From Euryarchaeota archaeon UBA10 (lineage in GTDB: Archaea; Thermoplasmatota; Poseidoniia; Poseidoniales; Poseidoniaceae), in contig DAGO01000079.1 in assembly GCA_002498185.1 (NCBI GenBank), forward strand, positions 35,643 to 67,913: a stretch of DNA of 32,271 nucleotides. The letters run 5' to 3'. Position 1 is the stretch's first letter; every line of letters starts with the position of its first letter. The translations under genes and the position numbers were made by a program. The notes beneath the pieces are model-generated. The model was not told the origin of the DNA. It saw only the letters and a list, made by a program, of their open reading frames with translations, and made no database searches. Shown here one piece after another: positions 1 to 8,566 of this stretch.

Positions 1-3000
1 ACAACTCCGCCAGTCATTTTCTGAATATATGCTACGAAGTGGTTGAGGGTTGGATGCTCTGATAGAACGAAGTCCTCATCGACAGGCAGTGAGAATATTT
101 CTCGTACATCACCCATGATTTCCGCTTGCTTTACGGTATCAATTCCCAATTCGCCCTCGAGGTCCTGGTCCATCTCAATGAAATCTTCAGGATAGCCTGT
201 ATGTTTGACGACGACACCGATTAGCCTTGGCTGAATATCCTCTGCGCCACCGCTTGGGGCTTCTACTGTAGTAGCAGGTGCTGCAACCGGCGCAGGCTCA
301 GGCTCTGGTGTAGCTACCGGTTCTGGTGCTGCAACCTCGGCTGGCGCTTCTACAACAGCAGGAGCGCCTCCTTGCATCTTGTGAATGTAAGCAATCATGT
401 GATTCAACGTTGGATAATCTGATAGAACGAAATCCTCGTCAACAGGTAAACCGAATTTAGCACGGATATCTGCCATGATTTCTGCTTGCTTTACTGTATC
501 AATTCCCAATTCGCCTTCTAGGTCCTGGTCTAGTTCGACGAAGTCAGCAGGATACCCAGTATGGTTCACTACTACATCGATTACAATCTGAGTTGTATCG
601 CCTGCTGGGGCTGGCGTTGGCGCCGGTTGGCTAGCAGGGGCTGGGGCTGGCTCAGGTGCCGGTTCAGGCTCTGGAGCTTGCTCAACGATTACTGGAGCAG
701 CCTTGGTTGCTTCAGCGCTAGGAACCGCGTATTCCTCACCTTGGATTCCACCGTGGAGGTTGTTTTCTCCATCAACATATGCCACAAGCTTGTTCTTGAG
801 TACACGTAATTCGAGATTTGCTGTTCCTGCTAATGACTGATTCCAAGCAAGGAGTTTTTGTTTGTCGATTCTATCTCCAGAAAATTCGAACTTTCTAACA
901 AATGAAAGTCCAATTTGACTTCCAAATCCTGCTGCGAATCGCATTCCATACCTCAATTCAGAATAATCTCCTCCCTTCGAGAGGTTGAGGTTACCAAGTT
1001 CTGGATCTACCTCTTTGTGATTTGCAATTGGAGGTATTCTACCCGTCAACAAACCGTAGAACATCGATGCATCTTCAATTCCGACACCCATTGGATGTCC
1101 TGTGAATCCTTTGGTATTGGCGATTACAAGAGAATCTGTACTTGCACCGAAGGTCTCGCGCAATGCTTTGACCTCTGCTTGAGCTGAACCTCCTCTTGCC
1201 GGAGTGTAGGTTTCGTGAGAGAAGAACACTGTACTTGGAGCTATTTGATGTCTATCTAAGCCCCATCTCTGCTCGATTTCAGTTACGAATTCATTCACTG
1301 TTTTAGCCACATGGTCTACATCAAGTCTAGTCCCATGATATGCTGAGTTGGAAATCTTAGTGCCGAGTATCTCTGCCATAGGCTGAACGCCTCTAGCATC
1401 AGATTCTGACTTTCTCTCAACTACGAACGCTGCTGCACCCATTCCCAGAATCAATCCATTTCTTCTCTTGTCAAATGGGAGTGCTGTATCTTCGACAACA
1501 TTGCTGGTTGCGGCAGCTCCACTAGCAGCGAATCCTGAGCCAATCCACTCCCATAGGTCGTCTCCTGTCACATCATCAGCAGAGATGATTACAACTCTAT
1601 CACAACGGTCGTTAGCAAGCCAATCTTCAGCGACACCGAATGCTGCAGTTGCTGAAGCGCATGCTAGGTTGATTGTGGTGTTCGGCCCACGAATACCTAC
1701 ATGCTGTGCGAATTGGGAATGACCCATATTCAAAATCTGGAACAGATACCTTCTGTCAAATCGACCTTCTCCATCGTCGCCATCCACCTTAGCATGCTTT
1801 GCTGCCATTTGATGTCCTGCGAAACAAGAAGCGAATACAATCCCGGTTCTGTCTCGGTAAACCGAAGGCATTTGCCACGACCTAATTAGGCGCAGTCCGC
1901 CTTTACCGACCTGCTCGACCGGAGTAAGAGGGATTCCTGCATCTTTCAATGCGATTAGACCTGCTGCACATGCCAATTGAGTTGTGATATCCCAAGCGGC
2001 TGCAATCTTTGCTTCGATTCCAAATTCTTCTTCAGGGTCAAAGGCTGACATTACTCCTGCAAGTTGAGGTATGTCGCCAAATTCCTTAGCTGCATCCATT
2101 CCTACGCTGCCATCTCTTCCTTTGATTAGTCGCACGATATTCTTGTCAAGCAAACGTTGCTTGTACTCATCGCTGACTTCGCTAATGCAGGTCTCGCCTC
2201 GAACTAATTTCTCGAAATTGCCCTCATCGAAAACCCTCTCTCCACCTGGTAAGCCGAGAGAGATACCAGTGATTACGAATGGATCATCGTCTCTATCATC
2301 CAATTTTGTGGCTCTTGACTTGGCTCCTGTAATCGGGGCGGATGTAATCCATCGAGTGATATCCCCCGGAGTCTTTGCCACTGTAATATCCCAATCAGGG
2401 TCTGTGCTACATCTAGCATGAACTGTCGTGATGACATCTTGCACCTGTTGGTCGCTCATTCCCAAAACAGCACGCATGTCGACATTGCCTTGACAGAATT
2501 TCGCTGGATACCCTGTTTGAGCGGCAATCAATTCACCGACTAAGGCTTTCTTTGCTGCATCTGGGTCAACGTATGTGTCGCTGGACTTTACAACGGTCTT
2601 AGTAACAACTTCTCCACCCTTTGAGGGTAGAGGTTTACTTCTTTCTCTTAGAGGAGTTGTAGGCTTAGATACTGAGCTAGATGCTTCAATAGGGCCTGCT
2701 CGGAAAGCCTCGGTCAAGTGAGGGCTATCTCTTCCCGGCCACTGCGGTGGCCTTCCCGCAAGAGCAAGAGTTCCTAGAGCAGACAAGAAGGTCGCAATTC
2801 CTCCAGCCTTAGGATGGTTAGTCATCACAGGTAGGGCAGGCCTACCTTCGAGGATTTGCGATGCGAAAACTGTAAGCGCTCTTTTCGGTCCAACTTCCAA
2901 GAATATTCTCGCACCTGCGTCATACATCGAATTGACTTGAGTTGTCCACTCAACACTGGATGCCATTTGCGGTGCCAATTTTGAGAGTGCTGCGGCCTTA

Positions 3001-5618
3001 GAATCGCCGCCATCATCCATAGGATACCAGCCACCATCTACGTTGCTCGTAATCGGAATCTTTGGCCATTTAACGTCGAGATTCTCAAGGAATCTTCGTA
3101 GCGGTTCGTTTGCCGGCGCAACGATTCTCGAATGGAATGCATGGCTTGTTGCCAAGGCTACTGTCTGGAATCCTTCTGCCTCGAAACGGGACATCGCCGC
3201 CTTGACAGGTTCTGTTTCTCCAGCGATAACTGTCATCTTTGGAGAGTTCTTGTTCGCAGCGATAACATAGCCATCAACTTCCTCGATAATCTCAGCAATT
3301 CTCTCGTAAGGAGCGGTGACGCTAGCCATCAATCCCTTGTCATCAATTTCGACGCTGCCCATTTCAGTACCACGGGCGGCTGCGGCTCTCAAAGCGCCAT
3401 CCATGTCTAGGATTCCTGCACTCATCAATGCAGCATATTCGCCTAGGCTGTGTCCAGCAACCATGTCTGGCTTGTGTCCGTGAGCATTCAGTGCGGCTTC
3501 TATTGCTAAATCCGCAGTAAGCATTGCTGGCTGTGTATACTCGGTTTGCTTGAGCTTGTGCTCAGCCTCTTTCTTTTCTTCATCACTGAGATTTTCTCTC
3601 AGAACGAATGATGACAGGGTTTCTCCATCTAGGACATCAACCATAGTGATGTCAGCCTTGTTCCAAACTTCGCCAACTCCCGTATATCTTGAATTCAAAT
3701 CATTGGTCATGCCAACATATTGACTACCTTGCCCGGGATACATGTGAGCGACTTTTGCTTCGCTTGGAAGTGCAGGGTCGTTGCTAATTAGAATGCCTTG
3801 ACTCATCAAGAAGCCCCATTTCCCAGGGTCGTCCATCGCCTTGAGTGCCAAGTCCTTACGCTTGTTGAACTCAGCCCAACTAGTCGCTGTAATCGCCATT
3901 CTTAGCGAATCGCTGGTATCATAGGACCAGTGTTCAGGTAGTGTGAATGAAAGACGCATTCCTTTTGGGTCATCGTCGAAATTACTTCCCGAAAATGTAA
4001 TTCCGGCCAATTTGGATTTGACGGTTTCAACAGAGTCACCAGACAGCAATAGTAGGCCGCCTTCAATCGCTTTGAGTTCTTCATGTGTCATTGTTGGTTT
4101 AGAAGATGAAGTCGTTGCTGTTCCAGCATATGCATCCCATCTTCCATCCCACTCCGATACCAAATCAGCGTGATAATCAGGAACATACTCTTCCAATGTT
4201 ACGTGGAAATTTGTTCCACCGAAACCGAATGCGGAGATACCTGCTCTACGTGGATTGGTTTCTGGTTTAGGCCAATCCAATGCTTTGGTTGGAACGAAGA
4301 ATGGAATTTCGCCCCATTCTACGGTAGGATTAGGCGTTTCGAAACCTGCGCTCGGCGGGATTGTAGCGTGGTAAACCGCGTTACATGCCTTCATTATTCC
4401 AGCAATTCCTGCTGCAGCCTTCAAGTGACCAATCTGGCTTTTCACTGAACCAACAGCGATGTGATCTCCGCCATCGAGACCGGTCCAAAGCAGGGAAAGT
4501 GTCGATAATTCTGTTGCGTCACCCACCTTCGTTGATGTGCCGTGAGCCTCAACCAACTCAACGGTTGATGGCTCATATCCTGCTTGCGCATAGGCTCTGC
4601 TTACAGCTTGAACCTGTCCTCTCTGACTCGGTGCGGTGATTCCCTTGCCTCTGCCATCAGAAGAGCCTCCGACTCCACGAATAACCGCCTTGATATCATC
4701 ACCGTCATCGATTGCATCGGACAATCTCTTGAGAAGAAGTACACCTGCTCCTTCACCCATTACGAATCCGTTTGCTCTTGCATCGAATGGAGTTGAATGA
4801 GTGGGAGAAAGAGCGCCAATCGCACTGAACTTAGCATAGGTTGGTGCCTCCATGCAGCGGTCGGTCGCTCCGGCTAGCATAGTGTCGACTTGACGTGTTT
4901 GGAGTAGACGGCATGCATCTAGCAATGCCGCCATCGAAGATGCACATGCTGCATCTGTGGAATAATTTGGACCTTGTAAATCAAGCAAATTAGCGACTCG
5001 GCCGCTGACTACATTTGCTAATTCTCCCGGCATAGTGTCCTCATCAATGCGTGGAGTGCCTTCGCAGATTTTCTCCACCATAGCGTCTGCTTGCTCAGGA
5101 GTTACGCCATTGTCGATAGCGATTTTTCTCATTTCGGCACTGAATACTCGAATGTTTGATTCAGAACGATTCTCACCGCCCAGTGCATTAGCAAAAATCA
5201 CGCCTGTGCGAGCTCTATCGAGCGTTTTTCCGCCTTCGCCATAACCTGCGTTATCGATTGCATCTGCGGAAACCGTGACCGCCCACAACTGGCATGGGTC
5301 GATTTGAGGTAGAGTCCCCGGGGGCTGCCTCCATCTGCGCCAATCGAACTCATAGCCGTCTACAAATCCTCCAATTTTGGAGTACGTCTTACCTTCGCTG
5401 ACATTCCCAGGTGCGCCGTTTTCCCAGTAAATATCTGGATCCCAGCGGTCTTTCGAGACTTCCTTAATCGAGACATGAGCATCGATTATGTTCTGCCAAA
5501 ACTCCTCGATGGAGGTTGCATCTGGCATCAGTGCTGCCATTCCAATAACCGCAATCGGCTCGAATGGAGATTGATTCAATCCGTCTACTTGTTTTCCGTC
5601 TGCAGTGGTAATCGTCAT
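1..5618 (-). CDS. Multidomain polyketide/fatty-acid synthase (PfaA-like), partial
   Basis: Begins at the ATG at 5618 and continues past the left edge, giving 1872 codons in the window. Domains: KS1 about 19-440 with Cys225 in DAACASS, His359 in EAHGTST and His398 in GHLKAAAG. AT about 618-930 with GQGSQ, Ser724 in GHSLGEY and HAFH at 826-829, a motif linked to malonyl-CoA selection. Next is an ACP-like remnant about 1015-1075. KS2 about 1108-1575 has Cys1320 in LACASAT, His1468 in SHETYTP and His1508 in TGHPMG. A Pro/Ala-rich linker precedes two ACPs, each with LGIDTVKQAEIM (Thr1708, Thr1828). The set should extend and condense malonyl units on carrier domains. No KR or DH is visible, so these may lie beyond the edge. 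The start is 4 bases after the fabI stop with GGGGAG upstream, so the two are probably cotranscribed. The N-terminal half resembles PUFA synthase PfaA and the KS2-ACP part resembles other bacterial megasynthases. The product is unknown. Confidence 0.93.
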   Translation of the reverse strand, partial: MTITTADGKQVDGLNQSPFEPIAVIGMAALMPDATSIEEFWQNIIDAHVSIKEVSKDRWDPDIYWENGAPGNVSEGKTYSKIGGFVDGYEFDWRRWRQPPGTLPQIDPCQLWAVTVSADAIDNAGYGEGGKTLDRARTGVIFANALGGENRSESNIRVFSAEMRKIAIDNGVTPEQADAMVEKICEGTPRIDEDTMPGELANVVSGRVANLLDLQGPNYSTDAACASSMAALLDACRLLQTRQVDTMLAGATDRCMEAPTYAKFSAIGALSPTHSTPFDARANGFVMGEGAGVLLLKRLSDAIDDGDDIKAVIRGVGGSSDGRGKGITAPSQRGQVQAVSRAYAQAGYEPSTVELVEAHGTSTKVGDATELSTLSLLWTGLDGGDHIAVGSVKSQIGHLKAAAGIAGIMKACNAVYHATIPPSAGFETPNPTVEWGEIPFFVPTKALDWPKPETNPRRAGISAFGFGGTNFHVTLEEYVPDYHADLVSEWDGRWDAYAGTATTSSSKPTMTHEELKAIEGGLLLLSGDSVETVKSKLAGITFSGSNFDDDPKGMRLSFTLPEHWSYDTSDSLRMAITATSWAEFNKRKDLALKAMDDPGKWGFLMSQGILISNDPALPSEAKVAHMYPGQGSQYVGMTNDLNSRYTGVGEVWNKADITMVDVLDGETLSSFVLRENLSDEEKKEAEHKLKQTEYTQPAMLTADLAIEAALNAHGHKPDMVAGHSLGEYAALMSAGILDMDGALRAAAARGTEMGSVEIDDKGLMASVTAPYERIAEIIEEVDGYVIAANKNSPKMTVIAGETEPVKAAMSRFEAEGFQTVALATSHAFHSRIVAPANEPLRRFLENLDVKWPKIPITSNVDGGWYPMDDGGDSKAAALSKLAPQMASSVEWTTQVNSMYDAGARIFLEVGPKRALTVFASQILEGRPALPVMTNHPKAGGIATFLSALGTLALAGRPPQWPGRDSPHLTEAFRAGPIEASSSVSKPTTPLRERSKPLPSKGGEVVTKTVVKSSDTYVDPDAAKKALVGELIAAQTGYPAKFCQGNVDMRAVLGMSDQQVQDVITTVHARCSTDPDWDITVAKTPGDITRWITSAPITGAKSRATKLDDRDDDPFVITGISLGLPGGERVFDEGNFEKLVRGETCISEVSDEYKQRLLDKNIVRLIKGRDGSVGMDAAKEFGDIPQLAGVMSAFDPEEEFGIEAKIAAAWDITTQLACAAGLIALKDAGIPLTPVEQVGKGGLRLIRSWQMPSVYRDRTGIVFASCFAGHQMAAKHAKVDGDDGEGRFDRRYLFQILNMGHSQFAQHVGIRGPNTTINLACASATAAFGVAEDWLANDRCDRVVIISADDVTGDDLWEWIGSGFAASGAAATSNVVEDTALPFDKRRNGLILGMGAAAFVVERKSESDARGVQPMAEILGTKISNSAYHGTRLDVDHVAKTVNEFVTEIEQRWGLDRHQIAPSTVFFSHETYTPARGGSAQAEVKALRETFGASTDSLVIANTKGFTGHPMGVGIEDASMFYGLLTGRIPPIANHKEVDPELGNLNLSKGGDYSELRYGMRFAAGFGSQIGLSFVRKFEFSGDRIDKQKLLAWNQSLAGTANLELRVLKNKLVAYVDGENNLHGGIQGEEYAVPSAEATKAAPVIVEQAPEPEPAPEPAPAPASQPAPTPAPAGDTTQIVIDVVVNHTGYPADFVELDQDLEGELGIDTVKQAEIMADIRAKFGLPVDEDFVLSDYPTLNHMIAYIHKMQGGAPAVVEAPAEVAAPEPVATPEPEPAPVAAPATTVEAPSGGAEDIQPRLIGVVVKHTGYPEDFIEMDQDLEGELGIDTVKQAEIMGDVREIFSLPVDEDFVLSEHPTLNHFVAYIQKMTGGV
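124..530 (-). repeat. Tandem ACP-coding repeat, 360-bp period
   Basis: Two ACP domains are encoded in tandem. The segments at 124-170 and 484-530 are 44 of 47 bases identical, exactly 360 bases apart, and cover the LGIDTVKQAEIM motif. The three differences look synonymous. Such a repeat suggests recent duplication or gene conversion between carrier domains, and is prone to assembly collapse, so the true ACP number beyond the edge could be larger. Confidence 0.9.
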
Positions 5619-5622
5619 CTGA

Positions 5623-6417
5623 TTACTCCCCCATAATGCTCGATGGGACCATCGTTATCGAATATCCAGCATCAACATGGATACACTGTCCCGTCACTCC
5701 CGCTGAAAGTGGGCTGGCCAGCCAAGTAGTGCAACCTGCGACGTCAGACTGGGTTACATTTCTGCGAAGTGGTGAGTTTGCTGCAACGTGGTCGAGGATA
5801 TTATCGAATCCAGGAATTCCGCTTGCTGCAATGGTTCGAATGGGCCCACTGGAGATGGAATTGACACGGTGTCCTTCTGGGCCTAAGTGGCACGCTAATT
5901 CTCTAGTCCAGCACTCTAGAGCTGCTTTTGCCATGCTCATTATTCCGTAAGAAGGAACGTGCCTTGTTGATGCAGCGTAGGTCAATGTGATTGTTGATGA
6001 GCCAGGATTTAGGTGTGGCAATGCGAACTTCAAGCATCTTTGCAAAGAGTTAGCAGAGATTGTGTAAGCAGTATTGATGCTCTCATCGTCGACGAAAAGG
6101 ATCGGTCGGTCAAAGCATTCCCTTGGTGCAAATCCGATAGCGTGAATCAGAATGTCTGCTTTTAGCCCGGGATTTTCTTTGCTGAAAGCATCGAAGAATT
6201 CCTTGGTATCCGCATCAGAAGCGACGTCTAGAGGATAGAAACCGGCTATTGCTGGGAGTTTGTCTTTGAGTTGGAATACTCGTGACATGAAACGCTTCTG
6301 ATAACCCAAGTACAGAGTCACCCCTGCTTCGGCCAAACTTTGGCAAATTGCCCAAGCGATTGAGTCTTCACTGGCCACTCCGAAAACAAATGCAACTTTA
6401 CCTTGTAAACCAAGCAT
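5623..6417 (-). CDS. fabI: Enoyl-ACP reductase, FabI type (SDR family)
   Basis: Predicted 264-residue short-chain dehydrogenase/reductase that reduces the enoyl double bond of acyl-ACP with NAD(P)H. The N-terminal LGLQGKVAFVFGVAS stretch with SIAWAI after it is typical of FabI, as are the two tyrosines and the lysine in the Y-x6-K arrangement (Tyr147, Tyr157 and Lys164, counted from the ATG at 6417). The C-terminal VTGQCIHVDAGYS is also family-like. I chose the ATG at 6417 over a GTG at 6426 because AGGTG lies six bases upstream of the ATG and the GTG falls inside that signal. The gene sits 4 bases before the megasynthase, which shows no enoyl reductase domain in the visible part, so FabI is probably its trans-acting reductase. 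A 9-bp perfect hairpin covers its ribosome binding site. Confidence 0.93.
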   Translation of the reverse strand: MLGLQGKVAFVFGVASEDSIAWAICQSLAEAGVTLYLGYQKRFMSRVFQLKDKLPAIAGFYPLDVASDADTKEFFDAFSKENPGLKADILIHAIGFAPRECFDRPILFVDDESINTAYTISANSLQRCLKFALPHLNPGSSTITLTYAASTRHVPSYGIMSMAKAALECWTRELACHLGPEGHRVNSISSGPIRTIAASGIPGFDNILDHVAANSPLRRNVTQSDVAGCTTWLASPLSAGVTGQCIHVDAGYSITMVPSSIMGE

Positions 6418-6423
6418 GATTAG

Positions 6424-6444
6424 CACCTACCCTTAGGGTAGGTG
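6424..6444 (-). promoter_or_regulatory. Perfect hairpin enclosing the fabI ribosome binding site
   Basis: Arms CACCTACCC and GGGTAGGTG (9 bp, no mismatch) flank a 3-base loop. On the minus strand the 3' arm contains the AGGTG that precedes the fabI ATG by six bases. It could be an RNA element masking the ribosome binding site, or a palindromic DNA operator. The mode of action is inferred. Confidence 0.6.
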
Positions 6445-6533
6445 TTTCCCTTGCCATGACGCCTATGACTGTTGCCATAGGAAATAAGGGCTAAAAGTCG
6501 ATTATCGCAGTGAATTTTCGAACTCGATTTGCT

Positions 6534-7667
6534 TCACAAATCTTCAAAATCGAAATCGTCCATATCGTCAAGGTCGTCGAAGTCCAAATCATCTTCAAAC
6601 TCGTCTTCAATTTGCTCTTCAGGAATCCCTGCCTTTTTCATCATCCTTCTTGCCGCTTTGTTAGCCTTCTTTTCAGCCTTGGCAGCCTTCTTGGCTTCCT
6701 TTGCAGCAATCTTTTGCTTACCTGCTTTCTTGGTTAGTCTGGAGATGATTACCAGTAGTAGAATTACTCCGACTAAACCGCCGCCGCCCATTGCAATCAT
6801 TGCAATGCTGTCTTGATCCATTGAATCTAGGCCAATTGACCCTCCACCACCGCTAGAAGCTGCGACTACAACCCTAACCGAAACTTCGCTTGCTTCGGCT
6901 TCAGTGTCTAGTTTCGAATATGCTCGCAACTCAACTTGAATCGAAATTTCCTCAGATGAATCTGATGGCGCCTCAAGGATAATTGTTCCTTGGTCAGAGG
7001 ATGCACCCGGGTTCACGGTTGCACGGAAAAATGGGTCAGAAACAAATTTGAATCCTGCATCTTCAATCTGCTGAAGATTTAGGATTTCAACTTCCAAATT
7101 GTCGACTCTGTTACCATCGTTGAAAATGGTGAATTGAAGCGTTGCTTCTCCGCCTGCTTCGATGTTTCTAGTGGAAGGATTCGAGACTTCCAAGTCCATT
7201 CTTGAGTAAGGTAATGAGCTTACAGAACCGCCGGTTTCAGATGTTGAGCCTGCTTGTCCAAGCGGTATCGTGAATGGGTCACTTCCGATTGTAACACTGG
7301 TAACTGTTGCAGTAATGTTGTAATCTTCACTCAAAACTTCAATTCTAGGCGATGCGGAAAATGTCGCCATGAAGGTTGCGTCTTCTCCAGCACCGAGTTC
7401 AACCGAAGACTCAGACAAGGATAATGAGAAATCATTCCCGTCTAAATTGCTGTCTAAATCTACATTTTGAGGAAATGATCCTGTATTTGTCACGGTACAT
7501 GTGACTGAAACCGGTGCGTTTTGTTCTGGGTGAACATTGATTTTTATTGTGGATTCGTTACACTCAACCTCTACGCCAACAGGTGTTAGTTGCGCTTGTG
7601 TATTCATCGGAGTGAACAAACATAACACTAGAATGGACACTAAAAACACCCTAGTTACGGTTTGCAT
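6534..7667 (-). CDS. Secreted surface protein with C-terminal membrane anchor
   Basis: Function unknown. The 377-residue protein begins with a signal peptide (about 1-26, hydrophobic core VFLVSILVLCLF, ending near TQAQ). Residues about 30-270 look like two or more beta-sandwich modules of the CARDB/NEW3 type, with phrases such as VTCTVTNTGSFPQNVDLD and TLQFTIFNDGNRVDNLEVEI. A Gly/Ser stretch leads to one transmembrane helix (about 290-308, GLVGVILLLVIISRL). The presumed cytoplasmic tail is strikingly segregated: first Lys/Ala-rich and helical, then strongly acidic with repeated D, F and L to the C-terminus. The start is the ATG at 7667 with a G-rich signal two bases upstream inside a hairpin. 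It probably belongs to the same transcript group as the 1936-residue surface protein. Confidence 0.85.
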   Translation of the reverse strand: MQTVTRVFLVSILVLCLFTPMNTQAQLTPVGVEVECNESTIKINVHPEQNAPVSVTCTVTNTGSFPQNVDLDSNLDGNDFSLSLSESSVELGAGEDATFMATFSASPRIEVLSEDYNITATVTSVTIGSDPFTIPLGQAGSTSETGGSVSSLPYSRMDLEVSNPSTRNIEAGGEATLQFTIFNDGNRVDNLEVEILNLQQIEDAGFKFVSDPFFRATVNPGASSDQGTIILEAPSDSSEEISIQVELRAYSKLDTEAEASEVSVRVVVAASSGGGGSIGLDSMDQDSIAMIAMGGGGLVGVILLLVIISRLTKKAGKQKIAAKEAKKAAKAEKKANKAARRMMKKAGIPEEQIEDEFEDDLDFDDLDDMDDFDFEDL

Positions 7668-7669
7668 CG

Positions 7670-7688
7670 TCCCTCCCGAAGGGAGGGA
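7670..7688 (-). promoter_or_regulatory. Perfect hairpin directly upstream of the 377-residue gene
   Basis: Arms TCCCTCCC and GGGAGGGA (8 bp) surround a 3-base loop. On the minus strand the G-rich arm ends two bases before the ATG at 7667 and contains the only Shine-Dalgarno-like sequence. It also lies 26 bases downstream of the TatD-like gene's stop, so a transcript-end role is possible. Confidence 0.6.
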
Positions 7689-7714
7689 TAGTCATGAACT
7701 CTTTGGGCGATGAA

Positions 7715-8566
7715 TCACTGACTACCGTATATTCTGTCTGGCAAATCTTTGTGGCAATTGTAAAGGATGTCCTCATCTAATCCGGCTGCTAATAATTGCC
7801 GAGTGCGCTTTGGTACAGTCTTTGGCCCGAGAACAGCACCCGGTCTTCTGGGGTCGTCCATGTAATCGGTCTCCAGCATAAATCCGTGAGATGATGATTC
7901 GAAGGTATTCATCAATTCCTCAATTGATCCACTGCCCGCTAAAACACTAGGAGTTAGACCATGAGTGTATGACTCATCTACCCTTGGAGGTGCGTAATGT
8001 CTGACTAATTTCTCCCTTGCAAGTCCCGCTTTGTCTGCCATTCGAGCCAACTCACCATAGGTCTCATCTGATTCCCCTTCTACGTGTAGTTGCAAAGGAA
8101 TGTTCTCCTTGGCTGCCAACTGCATGGTTTCCAAAAGCAACGTGTTTGAGCGCTGCCAAATTTCATCTGAAACCGGCCAATGAGGCCTTCCGACTTCTCC
8201 AATTCCATGGGCCAGGCCTTCGTGAACATAATGCAGAGCAGTTTCAATGCTATCCCAATAATTCTCCTCGGCCCTATCGCCTAAAGACTCGAATTGGTGA
8301 GCGAATGCTGCAGGATGTGGCCCCAAAATAACACGGACTCCTAGTCCCAATTCACGAACTTGTTCTGCCATTGCAATTGTATTCGCATAAGCTTCAGAAT
8401 GACCATCCCTAGTCACTGGTGGAGATGCGAAATCGGGACAGTGGACGAGAACTAAATCAGTCCCACCTACTCGCAAAAAATCCCTTGCTGCATCCAAAAA
8501 TCTGCCATTCCGATTAAGATGGAAATGGTCGTCTAGGATTGGTCCATTCCAATCCATCGAAATCAC
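7715..8566 (-). CDS. TatD-related metal-dependent hydrolase (COG1099 type)
   Basis: Predicted TIM-barrel hydrolase of the TatD/amidohydrolase group, 283 residues. Visible metal-binding candidates are DDHFHL near residues 12-17, the GEVGRPHW stretch, the LHVEGE stretch, RHYAPPRV and a late ETDYMDDPRRPGAVLGP motif that matches archaeal COG1099 proteins. Substrate unknown; bacterial TatD enzymes act on DNA, but that cannot be transferred safely. The start is taken as a GTG at 8566 that overlaps the previous stop in a 4-base GTGA; an ATG three codons later is the alternative. The overlap implies translational coupling to the TBP-like gene. It is the best recognised enzyme in an otherwise obscure five-gene stretch. 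Confidence 0.85.
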   Translation of the reverse strand: MISMDWNGPILDDHFHLNRNGRFLDAARDFLRVGGTDLVLVHCPDFASPPVTRDGHSEAYANTIAMAEQVRELGLGVRVILGPHPAAFAHQFESLGDRAEENYWDSIETALHYVHEGLAHGIGEVGRPHWPVSDEIWQRSNTLLLETMQLAAKENIPLQLHVEGESDETYGELARMADKAGLAREKLVRHYAPPRVDESYTHGLTPSVLAGSGSIEELMNTFESSSHGFMLETDYMDDPRRPGAVLGPKTVPKRTRQLLAAGLDEDILYNCHKDLPDRIYGSQ

